This document shows positions 1 through 7,300 of a stretch of DNA of 8,652 nucleotides, one piece after another; position 1 is the first letter of the stretch, and each line of letters begins with the position of its first letter. The translations under genes were made by a program, and so were the position numbers. The stretch is from an archaeon (GTDB taxonomy: Archaea > Thermoplasmatota > Thermoplasmata > Methanomassiliicoccales > Methanomethylophilaceae). The stretch spans positions 1 through 8,652 of the forward strand of contig JAKSHV010000038.1 of NCBI GenBank assembly GCA_024399225.1. Direction: 5' to 3'. A model generated the notes under the pieces. That model saw only the letters and a list, made by a program, of their open reading frames with translations. It was not told the origin of the DNA and searched no databases.

Positions 1-470
1 GAGTCGAGCTCTGCCTCGTCCTCCTTCCTTCCCATGATGGTCATGGTCCTCTTGACCCTGGACATGGAGGTGACCTTACCGACCTGGATGACCTTTCCCC
101 AGTAGTCGAGGTCGTTGACGACGTCCTGTGCATATACGAACTCGACCTTGTCCCTGGGGACTCCGAGTGCGACGAAACAGTCCTCCATATACTTGGCGAC
201 CGCGCGGATGTTCTCGAGGTTTCCGCCGACCTTGTCATTGATCATTGCGTGCCAGTCTGCCCAAAGAATGATGACCTTGAATCCTGCATCGCAGAGATCC
301 TTGATCTTGGCGGTGACGAGCGCCCATCCCATGTGGACGAGTCCGGAAGGCTCGAAACCGATGTATGCCAGAGGCTGCTCTTTGGTTTCAAGAATCACCT
401 TGAGATCATCCTCTCCGACGACCTCCATGGTGTTCCTGGTAATCAGGGCAAGTCTTTCCTCTACGTTCAT
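1..470 (-). CDS. tyrS: Tyrosyl-tRNA synthetase, archaeal type (partial, 5' part only)
   Basis: Class I aminoacyl-tRNA synthetase that activates tyrosine with ATP and charges tRNA-Tyr in the cytoplasm. Read from the ATG at 470, the first 156 residues are present and the gene leaves the window at its left edge. The start of the Rossmann fold is visible as YIGFEPSG (residues 36-43), with Tyr36 in the place of the tyrosine-pocket Tyr32 of the Methanocaldococcus enzyme. The HIGH-type signature follows as HMGW (46-49). WADWHAMIND and SRVKRTMTIMGRKEDEAE lie further on, a pattern that resembles the Archaeoglobus-type enzymes rather than the shorter Methanocaldococcus type. The KMSKS loop and anticodon-binding domain lie outside the window. 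The fourth HIGH position is Trp instead of His; this position also varies in related archaeal enzymes as I recall them, so I do not read it as damage. The gene is divergent from hpt across 70 bp. Confidence 0.95.
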   Translation of the reverse strand, partial: MNVEERLALITRNTMEVVGEDDLKVILETKEQPLAYIGFEPSGLVHMGWALVTAKIKDLCDAGFKVIILWADWHAMINDKVGGNLENIRAVAKYMEDCFVALGVPRDKVEFVYAQDVVNDLDYWGKVIQVGKVTSMSRVKRTMTIMGRKEDEAELD

Positions 471-498
471 ATTATCTGTTGCGTGATTGGGTTTTCTC

Positions 499-506
499 TA
501 ATATAG
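499..506 (-). promoter_or_regulatory. TATA-like box for tyrS
   Basis: On the minus strand this reads CTATATTA, centred about 32 bases before the tyrS ATG. That would put the transcript start a few bases upstream of the codon and give a very short leader. No Shine-Dalgarno-like motif lies between it and the start codon. The call rests on position and A/T content only. Confidence 0.45.
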
Positions 507-515
507 AAGTTGGCA

Positions 516-523
516 AACATATT
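516..523 (+). promoter_or_regulatory. TATA-like box for hpt
   Basis: AACATATT is centred about 20 bases before the ATG at 541 and about 29 before the alternative ATG at 550. It lies back to back with the tyrS box inside the 70-bp divergent spacer, so the two genes share a compact bidirectional promoter region. Confidence 0.4.
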
Positions 524-540
524 AACGGAACGATGTACTG

Positions 541-1107
541 ATGCGCCATATGTACCGCAGACTGAAGGACAGCCTCGAAGCGAGTCAGATCGTGGATAAG
601 AACGGTTATTCCTACTTCGTCCACCCTCTCACCGACGGTGTTCCCTTCATGGAGCCCGGGATCCTGCGCGAGGTCCTCAACTGGATGAAGGATGTCGGGA
701 ACTTCGACTGCGATTACATAGTCGCACCGGAAAGCATGGCGATACCCCTTGCGGTTCCCCTTTCCCTCGAACTCGATATCCCATACACGGTCCTGAGAAA
801 ACGTTCCTACGGTCTTCCCGGCGAGGTTGTATTCCAGCAGAAGACAGGATATGCAGATTCCCTCATGTCTGTGAACGGTCTCAAGAAAGGTGACAGAGTT
901 GTGATCCTTGACGACGTCGTCAGTACCGGAGGTACGCTCGATGCCATCATCAAAGCCCTTCGTGACGAGGTTGGTGCAGTAATCGTGGATGTTCTGGTAC
1001 CGGTCAACAAGAACTGTGGAACGGACATCGTACTGAAAGACACAGGGGTCACCGTGAAGACGATGGTAAGTATTTCCATCGTCGACGGCAAGGTCAAGGC
1101 TAACTGA
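541..1107 (+). CDS. hpt: Hypoxanthine/guanine phosphoribosyltransferase, archaeal type
   Basis: A cytoplasmic purine-salvage enzyme that joins hypoxanthine or guanine to PRPP to give IMP or GMP. The 188-residue product has the type I PRTase fold signature, with the PRPP-binding loop VILDDVVSTGGT at residues 121-132. It also has the blocks usual in archaeal Hpt proteins: YFVHPLTDGVP (25-35), ESMAIPLA (64-71) and RKRSYGLPGE (86-95). The length matches that family. Adenine specificity cannot be excluded from motifs alone, but the RKRSYGLPGE block and the lack of bacterial Apt features favour Hpt. The ATG at 541 is the first in frame, and an in-frame ATG at 550 (Met4) is an alternative. A leaderless or near-leaderless transcript from the TATA-like box at 516-523 fits either. 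The gene ends with TGA, and 48 bp separate it from the next gene. Confidence 0.87.
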   Translation: MRHMYRRLKDSLEASQIVDKNGYSYFVHPLTDGVPFMEPGILREVLNWMKDVGNFDCDYIVAPESMAIPLAVPLSLELDIPYTVLRKRSYGLPGEVVFQQKTGYADSLMSVNGLKKGDRVVILDDVVSTGGTLDAIIKALRDEVGAVIVDVLVPVNKNCGTDIVLKDTGVTVKTMVSISIVDGKVKAN

Positions 1108-1125
1108 CTAACTGCAGTATCAGCC

Positions 1126-1134
1126 TTTCTTAAA
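1126..1134 (+). promoter_or_regulatory. Weak TATA-like element before the TctA-like gene
   Basis: TTTCTTAAA is the only A/T-rich stretch in the 48-bp gap after hpt, and it is centred about 26 bases before the ATG at 1156. It also lies within a small inverted repeat (CCTTT/AAAGG, 1124-1136), which may be chance. Co-transcription with hpt is equally possible. Confidence 0.3.
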
Positions 1135-1155
1135 GGGTCCCGATGTCTCTGACAT

Positions 1156-2406
1156 ATGGGCCCCGAACTAATTTTGATGGTAGTTCTGGCAAGCACCGCA
1201 GGTGCTTTGATCGGGACATTTACCGGCCTGATACCGGGGGTCCATGTTAACACGGCCGCTGCGATAATGCTTGGAACCTATCCTCTGATGGTCGAATTCG
1301 TGTCCGGATTCACAGACCCAGCGTACACGCCTATCCTGGTCTCCTGCTGTATAATGTCAGCCTCGGCGGTTCACTCCTTCGTCGATTTCATCCCGTCCGT
1401 TTTCATCGGTGTTCCCGATGCGGACAATGTTGCATCCGTCCTTCCCGGACACCGACTGCTTCTTCAAGGGGACGGCATGCTTGCCGTGAGGGCCGCCGCG
1501 ATTGGGAGTGTCATCGGTTCACTTTCCGCACTGGCACTTGCTATCCCTCTTCAATGGATCATGATGCAGGGTGCTTCCGGATACATCGATTATCTGACCG
1601 AAGGGGTGATCGTAATCACTCTGATCGTCATAATGCTGAACACCGACAGACCTGCGGTCACCCTTGCCATGATATTGGTTTCCGGTCTGCTGGGATATGC
1701 GGTCAACCATCTCGACATCCCCACTTATTCCGTACTCGGGGAAGGCACTCTTCTGTTCCCTCTCCTAACGGGGTTGTTCGGGATCCCGCCACTTTTGGAG
1801 AAGGTGAAACCCGGCAGACGCATACCCCAGAGGGATTGTGAATCTGATCCCGTAGGACCTGTTCCCGGACTGAAAGGTGTCGTCACGGGACTCATCGCAG
1901 GGTGGTTCCCAGGGGTCACGGCGACTGCGGGGGCCCTGGTGGCGGCATCCTTCACGGAGGAACGCGACCCTGCACGTTTCATCTCCATGACCGCCAGCAT
2001 AGGTACCGTGACATCCGTCTTCTCGATAGTCACCCTGTCTGTGTCCGGAAGCGGAAGGTCCGGAACATGCATCGTGGTGAAGGACATCATCGGAGACTCG
2101 CTTTCGGGATTCTGTTCGGAGGCGTTCACCCTCATACTGTTCAGCATGGCCGTCGCATCACTTCTGGGATATTGTTCCACCGTGGCCGGAGGAAAGGTCA
2201 TGTCAGAGGTCTTCTCACTGGTTCCCGAGAACCTCGTGAACAATCTGGTACTTGTTCTGATAGTGGTTCTCGTGGTATTGTTCACGGGGCCGTTCGGACT
2301 TGCAATTCTCATGGTATCTGCCACGGTAGGCATGATCCCTCCCGCAGCCGGGATCAGCAGGGTATGTCTTACAGGGTGCCTCCTAATTCCGGTATTGTTC
2401 GGCTAA
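1156..2406 (+). CDS. TctA-family (DUF112-like) membrane permease
   Basis: A polytopic inner-membrane protein of 416 residues, hydrophobic from end to end, with about ten or more membrane segments. The N-terminal signature GLIPGVHVNT (residues 24-33) is characteristic of the archaeal TctA-like group (COG1784 as I recall it). A similar element, GWFPGVTATAG (249-259), begins the second half, which points to an internal two-fold repeat. Bacterial TctA is the large membrane subunit of the tripartite tricarboxylate transporter and works with TctB and the periplasmic binder TctC. Neither partner is encoded next to this gene, so substrate and mechanism are unknown, and citrate transport should not be assumed. 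The start at 1156 fits the weak TATA-like element 26 bases upstream. The gene ends with TAA, and the promoter of the next gene begins about five bases after the stop. Confidence 0.78.
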   Translation: MGPELILMVVLASTAGALIGTFTGLIPGVHVNTAAAIMLGTYPLMVEFVSGFTDPAYTPILVSCCIMSASAVHSFVDFIPSVFIGVPDADNVASVLPGHRLLLQGDGMLAVRAAAIGSVIGSLSALALAIPLQWIMMQGASGYIDYLTEGVIVITLIVIMLNTDRPAVTLAMILVSGLLGYAVNHLDIPTYSVLGEGTLLFPLLTGLFGIPPLLEKVKPGRRIPQRDCESDPVGPVPGLKGVVTGLIAGWFPGVTATAGALVAASFTEERDPARFISMTASIGTVTSVFSIVTLSVSGSGRSGTCIVVKDIIGDSLSGFCSEAFTLILFSMAVASLLGYCSTVAGGKVMSEVFSLVPENLVNNLVLVLIVVLVVLFTGPFGLAILMVSATVGMIPPAAGISRVCLTGCLLIPVLFG

Positions 2407-2411
2407 ACTGC

Positions 2412-2419
2412 ATATATAG
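2412..2419 (+). promoter_or_regulatory. TATA box for the MFS gene
   Basis: ATATATAG is the clearest TATA element in the window, centred about 23-24 bases before the ATG at 2439. The whole promoter fits in the 32 bases between the upstream stop codon and this start. The placement implies a transcript that begins at or very near the ATG, and it supports that start over longer upstream readings of the same frame. Confidence 0.6.
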
Positions 2420-2438
2420 GCAGGATATCCGACGGATT

Positions 2439-3836
2439 ATGGCACAGTTATTGGACAGAAGACATACCGCCATGATGCTGGCAGTCGTATTCTTTGCGAC
2501 CTTCATGGACGGGGTTGACGGAAGTATCGTCAATGTCGCACTGCCCAACATAGGTGCCGATTTCGGTATCGATACCGCCACGGTCTCATGGACCTCTATC
2601 ATCTACATGATGGTCCTTGCCGGAACACTTGTAGCATTCGCAAGGGTTGCCGCCGACAAAGGCGTGAGGAAGGTCATGGCAGGAGGACTCCTCGTGTTCA
2701 CCATCGGCTCCCTTATGTGCGGATTGTCCCCTTCCTTCTCGATTCTGATCGCATCACGCGCCGTGCAGGCCGTCGGTGCGGGAATGATGGCCGCCACCGG
2801 ACCCATGTGCTGTACCGAACACCTCCCTCCGGAGAAGCTAGGATTCGGACTCTCCATCGTCACTATAGGTGCATCGGTCGGATTCGCAGTGGGTCCCGCA
2901 CTCGGCGGTGCCATCGTGGAATTCGTATCCTGGCACTGGATATTCCTTATCAACATCCCGCTCGGGGCTGTCGCCATCCCCCTTATGCTGAAGGCGGTGC
3001 CCCCGGGATCGAAAAAGAACGATTCTGTCAAACTCGACGTCCTCGGTACCGTCCTCCTGTTCGCTTCAATCACACTCGTGACCTTCGCGATAGAGGTCCT
3101 TTCCTACTCCGAACTGAGGGTCGTGTCCGCGGTATCGGCTATCGCAGGCATCATTGTACTGGTACTGTTCGTCCGCACCGAGAAAAGCTGTTCCGCACCG
3201 CTCCTGAATCTCGGCATGTTCAGGGACTGGCAATTCACCTCGATCTTCCTGTGCCTCATGATGGTCAACATGATCTTCATGGGTATGCTGTACCTGCTTC
3301 CGTTCTACGGAGAGATATGTCTCGACATGTCGTCCGCCACCGTGGGGCTTTTCCTTCTGATATCCGCAGTGGTCACGGCCGTGTTCGGAATGCCTGTGGC
3401 GAAGCTTTCCGATGTGAAGGGTCGCAAGGCGATCTGTGTGATGGCGGGACTGTTCGCTGCGGCAGGATTCTTCCTGCAGGCATTCTTCACAAGGGACATG
3501 AACCCACCGATCCTGGTGGTCTCCCTCGTGCTCATGGGTCTTTCTTGGGCATGTGTGGGCGGACCCATGGCATCCCGTCTCGTGGAACATGCGGGAGAGG
3601 AAAGGGACATGGCATCCTCACTCACCAACGAGGCGTACTACATCGGAGGAGCTATCGGAACCGCAATGGTCGCCATGCTCTTCACCGTGTTCTCGGCAAC
3701 CGACGGAATCGATATCCAGAACGTCAGCAGTTCCGCATTCATGGACGGATTCGCACCCACCGCCTACATCGTCGTGGGAATCTCCCTTCTGATCGCGTTC
3801 CTTTCGCTGATCGTAAAGGACTCCAAGAAGGAGTAA
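2439..3836 (+). CDS. MFS transporter, DHA2 (EmrB/QacA-like) drug:H+ antiporter family
   Basis: A 465-residue integral membrane protein, probably with 14 transmembrane segments, predicted to export hydrophobic or toxic compounds in exchange for protons. Helix 1 carries the DHA2 signature: MDGVDGSIVNVALPNI (residues 23-38) with the conserved Asp27. A loop of the motif-A kind follows (AADKGVRK). The antiporter motif C is in helix 5 as VGPALGG (151-157), followed by SWHWIFLINIPLG, which is very typical of this family. A second motif-A-like loop, KLSDVKGRK, occurs in the C-terminal half. The frame is open well upstream (from 1902), but that stretch overlaps the previous gene, is Arg/His/Gly-rich and is not MFS-like. 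The ATG at 2439 directly precedes the first helix and has a TATA box at the right distance. The substrate cannot be told from sequence. The gene ends with TAA, 18 bp before the converging thioesterase gene. Confidence 0.92.
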   Translation: MAQLLDRRHTAMMLAVVFFATFMDGVDGSIVNVALPNIGADFGIDTATVSWTSIIYMMVLAGTLVAFARVAADKGVRKVMAGGLLVFTIGSLMCGLSPSFSILIASRAVQAVGAGMMAATGPMCCTEHLPPEKLGFGLSIVTIGASVGFAVGPALGGAIVEFVSWHWIFLINIPLGAVAIPLMLKAVPPGSKKNDSVKLDVLGTVLLFASITLVTFAIEVLSYSELRVVSAVSAIAGIIVLVLFVRTEKSCSAPLLNLGMFRDWQFTSIFLCLMMVNMIFMGMLYLLPFYGEICLDMSSATVGLFLLISAVVTAVFGMPVAKLSDVKGRKAICVMAGLFAAAGFFLQAFFTRDMNPPILVVSLVLMGLSWACVGGPMASRLVEHAGEERDMASSLTNEAYYIGGAIGTAMVAMLFTVFSATDGIDIQNVSSSAFMDGFAPTAYIVVGISLLIAFLSLIVKDSKKE

Positions 3837-3854
3837 AGGGTTTGAAAAGGGGCA

Positions 3855-4241
3855 TCACTCGAGTTTCGAGTTTGCCCTGGACATGAATTTGTCGGAGTGG
3901 ACCACGAACCTCTCGTGGAATCCGGTTCCCACATCTCCGAACTTGTCGGTGACGGATACGCTGAACCTGATCCTGGCACGGTCGACCTCGACGACCTCCA
4001 CCTTGCAGACCACTTCGGATCCGACAGGGGAGGCAGACACGTGCTTCACATCGACGAGGGTACCTACGGTGGTGTCCCCTTCGGGAAGTTCTCCGGCAAC
4101 CGCTGCGGATGCGGTCTCCTCGATGAGGAGGATCATCTTGGGAGTCGCGAGTACGGGAAGAGTTCCGCTGCCCCATGCAGAAGCTGTGTCTTTCTCTGTC
4201 ACGACCAGTCTTTTCTCGTTGGAAATGCCTACGGAAATCAT
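3855..4241 (-). CDS. FlK-like hotdog-fold acyl-CoA thioesterase
   Basis: A small cytoplasmic protein of 128 residues of the FlK-type (fluoroacetyl-CoA thioesterase-like) family, predicted to hydrolyse a short acyl-CoA. Three residues match the FlK catalytic set (Thr42, Glu50, His76) in identity and exact spacing: Thr33 and Glu41 in TPKMILLIEETA, and His67 in GTLVDVKHVSASP. The usual AWGSGTLPVLATP block precedes them. Fluoroacetate is not implied, because most relatives have unknown substrates. The frame is open to an ATG at 4262, but that ATG overlaps the TATA-like box on this strand (4261-4268). The ATG at 4241 lies at the leaderless distance from the box and starts just before the conserved fold, so I chose it. 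The gene converges with the MFS gene and is divergent from the large helicase gene. Confidence 0.83.
   Translation of the reverse strand: MISVGISNEKRLVVTEKDTASAWGSGTLPVLATPKMILLIEETASAAVAGELPEGDTTVGTLVDVKHVSASPVGSEVVCKVEVVEVDRARIRFSVSVTDKFGDVGTGFHERFVVHSDKFMSRANSKLE
3857..3871. repeat. Short inverted repeat at the convergent gene ends
   Basis: ACTCGA, three bases, then TCGAGT: a perfect 6-bp inverted repeat covering the last codons of the thioesterase gene and lying about 20 bases past the MFS stop. It could fold in either transcript and help to end transcription. No strong T-tract follows on the plus strand, and only a short CCTTTT lies downstream on the minus strand. It may be chance. Confidence 0.25.
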
Positions 4242-4260
4242 GAACGAGCGATTATTGCGC

Positions 4261-4268
4261 ATATATTA
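4261..4268 (-). promoter_or_regulatory. TATA box for the thioesterase gene
   Basis: On the minus strand this reads TAATATAT, centred 23-24 bases before the ATG at 4241, the same spacing as for the MFS gene. It overlaps the more distal in-frame ATG at 4262, which argues against that ATG as the translation start. Confidence 0.55.
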
Positions 4269-4288
4269 GTAGATACGCGTGCGAAATC

Positions 4289-4296
4289 GATTAAAA
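4289..4296 (+). promoter_or_regulatory. TATA-like box for the helicase-nuclease gene
   Basis: GATTAAAA, preceded by the purine- and A-rich CGAAAT at 4282-4287 that could act as a TFB-recognition element, is centred about 36 bases before the ATG at 4329. This would give a leader of roughly ten bases. The bases just before the start codon form the palindrome GATGCATC (4321-4328). No Shine-Dalgarno motif is seen. Confidence 0.4.
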
Positions 4297-4328
4297 CAAG
4301 GTAGCCGATACCTGCGACGGGATGCATC

Positions 4329-7300
4329 ATGAGCTTGGAGACCGAGCTTTACAACGAACTATTAGCACTGCGTGACGACCTTCGCAAAAAGAACATTTAT
4401 GCCAACGGACGCGAGGCCGTCGTATGTACGGATGAATCGCTGCGTGTCATCGCACAGCGCGTACCCACCAAGCTGGAGGACTTCACCGCCATCGAGGGTA
4501 TCGGAAACAGGTTCGTTGAACAGTACGGCAATCAATTTCTCGCAGTGACCAAGAAATATGCAGTCACCGCCGCCAAGGGTTCCACCATCGACAGGCATCT
4601 GGCACAGACCCTGAGGGAACTCCAGAAGAAGCTCGTGAACATCAGCAAGGCCAACCGTCTTCTCTATCAGCCCAAGATCGGACGCAAGAACGCATTCGAC
4701 CTCGGAGCATCCCATGGAAACGACATCCTCGGACTCATCTTCGGAAACAAGAGGGTTGTCACCGTCTGCGACTCCTCCAAATCCAAGGAGGACGAGAAGG
4801 TCTTCAGGCATGTCAACGAGATCATAAGGGAGGTCAACAGGGACCAGAGGGAGAAGGGAGCCTTCGACCTCTATGTCGCCTATCCCTTCGTGGAGGGAAA
4901 ACTCCTCGGAGACGAGGACTTCCCCGTACGTGCACCCCTCGCACTCTTCCCCGTGACCATGGAGAAGGAAGGAACCGCCATCAAGATCAAATGCGACGAC
5001 TCCAGGGATGCCATCTACAACAACACGTTCATCCTCGCAGCGATGAAGATCGGCGGAAAGAACCGCCCCCTGCCCGACAACGTCATCGAGACCTACCAGG
5101 ACAAGACCTTCATCAACGACCTGAAGGACTTCTACGAGGAACAGGGACTTGTCTTCGACATGCCCTCCAGGAAGAGCCCCACGCCTTTCACCGAGTACAA
5201 GGCGTCCGAGTTCCCCAGGTATGCCCCCGGAGAGCTCCACCTCCACCACAACATCGTCATCGGTAAGTATCCGTCCTACTCCAGCTTCATCCAGAGGGAC
5301 TTCGACACCCTTCTCTCCGGAAAGGAGATCAACAACACCCTGTCGGACCTGGTCAAGGACCTGAACAAGGAGGACTTCTACTCCGACTTCCCCCTGCCCC
5401 TCAACACCGAGGAGATCAGAAGCAAAGGAATCGAGGCGTCCGAGAGGAACCTCTACTACATCAACTCGCTCAACAGCGCACAGGAGAACATCCTCACCGC
5501 CGTGGACAAACAGGATGAGATCGTCGTCCAGGGACCTCCGGGAACCGGTAAATCCCAGGTCATCACCGGACTGATCTCCGCCGCAGTAGCATCCGGCAAG
5601 ACGGTCCTCATGGTATCCGAGAAGAAGACCGCACTGGATGTCGTCTACTCCAGGCTCGGAACCCTTTCGAAGTACTGCATGCAGATCGACGACACCGCCG
5701 ACAAGGACAGCTTCTACCAGCAGCTAGCCATCATGCTCGGTACCCAGCCTAGCGGAACCCCCGTGGACCTTTCGGATATATCCGAGCGTATCGACACGAA
5801 TGTCAGGAAGCTGAGCGAAATCGCGGAGGAGATCTACGAGCCGGGCGAGTTCGGACTTCCTGCCTGCAACCTCTACTCCATGGACAAATGGCTCGACCTG
5901 AACGACAAACTCCAGTACGAGACCTACAGGCGCTACAAGACCAGGGTGCCCCCTACCGTCACCGACGCCACCTACCAGAACATCAGGGACCTTCATTCGA
6001 AGTTCAGCAGCAAGGCCCTGGTGAACAATGTCAAGGAATACTACGCCGTCGACGAGAAGACCCCGTGGATGAAGCTGATGAAATCCGACCTCAGCGAGTA
6101 CCAGCTCAACGAGATGAAGGCGGACCTCGAGCGCTTGGACGAAGCTATGAGGGAATACAACAGCAAGGGATTCCTCGCCAAACTGTTCGGAAAGGGTCAG
6201 ATCACCCGCGACGCCACCAACATCGTCAACAAGTACTTCTCCGGATACGACGGAAAGGTCATCGAGAACGTCAAAAGCAATCCCCAGGCATACATCGATG
6301 CCGCAGACGACTATGATGTCTACTGCGCAAGGTCCACCGTCTACCGCGGACTCTCCCCCGTGGAGAAGGATTACTGCAAGAGCCTTCTCACCCTCAGCGA
6401 CGACATGAACTGCCCCTGTTCCGCCACCAACGACGAGATCTACAAGTTCGTGCTCAACGACCATCTCCAGAGGTTCGACGGAACCCATAAGAACATCCTG
6501 CAGGAACTGCATGACTTCGATGCCATCGTAGCCGAGATCGACCGCGGAATCGAGCAGAAGCGCACCATGACCAAGAAGCTCCTGGAGACCAAGCTCAGCA
6601 ACGACCTCCGCTACATCACCGAATCCAAGAGACGCGGTGACATCGCAAGGATCGTCGACAACAAGAGGAAATGGAGTCTCAACAAGTTCATCGACCGCTA
6701 CGGATACGAGCTTTTCAAAGGAATCCGCATATGGCTTCTCACCCCCGAGGCGGTATCCGACATCATACCCATGGAAATGGGCCTGTTCGACCTCCTGATC
6801 TTCGACGAGGCATCACAGATGTATGTGGAGAAGGGTATCCCCTCGATCTACAGGGCCAAGAAGGTCGTCGTCGCGGGAGACCACAAACAGCTCAGACCCT
6901 CCAGCCTCGGTACCGGAAGGGTAACCTACGACGAGGAAGAGGACGACGAGGAGATGAACGGTGCCCTGGAGGAGGAGAGTCTCCTAGACCTCGCAAGGGC
7001 ACGTTATGACAGCATCCTGCTTAACTTCCACTACAGGTCAAGGTACGAAGAGCTCATTGCATTCTCCAATTACGCGTTCTACGGCGGAAAGCTCTACGTC
7101 TCCCCCAACATCGTCAAACCCGAGAAACCTCCGATCGAGGTGTTCAAGGTCGACGGACTGTGGGAGAACAGGCACAACATCGCCGAGGCCGACAAGGTCG
7201 TCGAGATCCTCAGGGAGTTCTTCCTCACCAGACAGAACAACGAGACCGTGGGAATCATCACCTTCAACGTGTCCCAGAGGGACCTTATCAACGACAAGAT

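Noticed and set aside
320..340. HMGW in place of the canonical HIGH motif in TyrRS, considered as inactivation
   Set aside because: The last position of this motif is variable among archaeal TyrRS as I recall them, and the rest of the fold is intact. The KMSKS part is outside the window and cannot be assessed.
115..506. Plus-strand open frames at the left edge (115-486 and 249-506)
   Set aside because: They are shadows of tyrS on the minus strand, whose translation has unmistakable TyrRS motifs.
1124..1136. CCTTT/AAAGG inverted repeat after hpt, considered as a terminator
   Set aside because: The 5-bp stem with a 3-base loop is weak and no T-tract follows. It is better explained as part of a TATA-like element or as chance.
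1902..2438. Upstream extension of the MFS reading frame
   Set aside because: It overlaps the TctA-like gene out of frame and is His/Arg/Gly-rich. The TATA box at 2412-2419 and the first helix place the start at 2439.
2588..3886. Open frame of 432 codons on the plus strand overlapping the MFS gene
   Set aside because: Its product is Arg/His/Gly-rich with no domain or membrane segments, while the overlapping frame is a clear DHA2 transporter.
4321..4328. GATGCATC palindrome just before the helicase ATG, considered as an operator
   Set aside because: An 8-bp palindrome is common by chance, and nothing else marks it as a binding site. I mention it only as context for the promoter.
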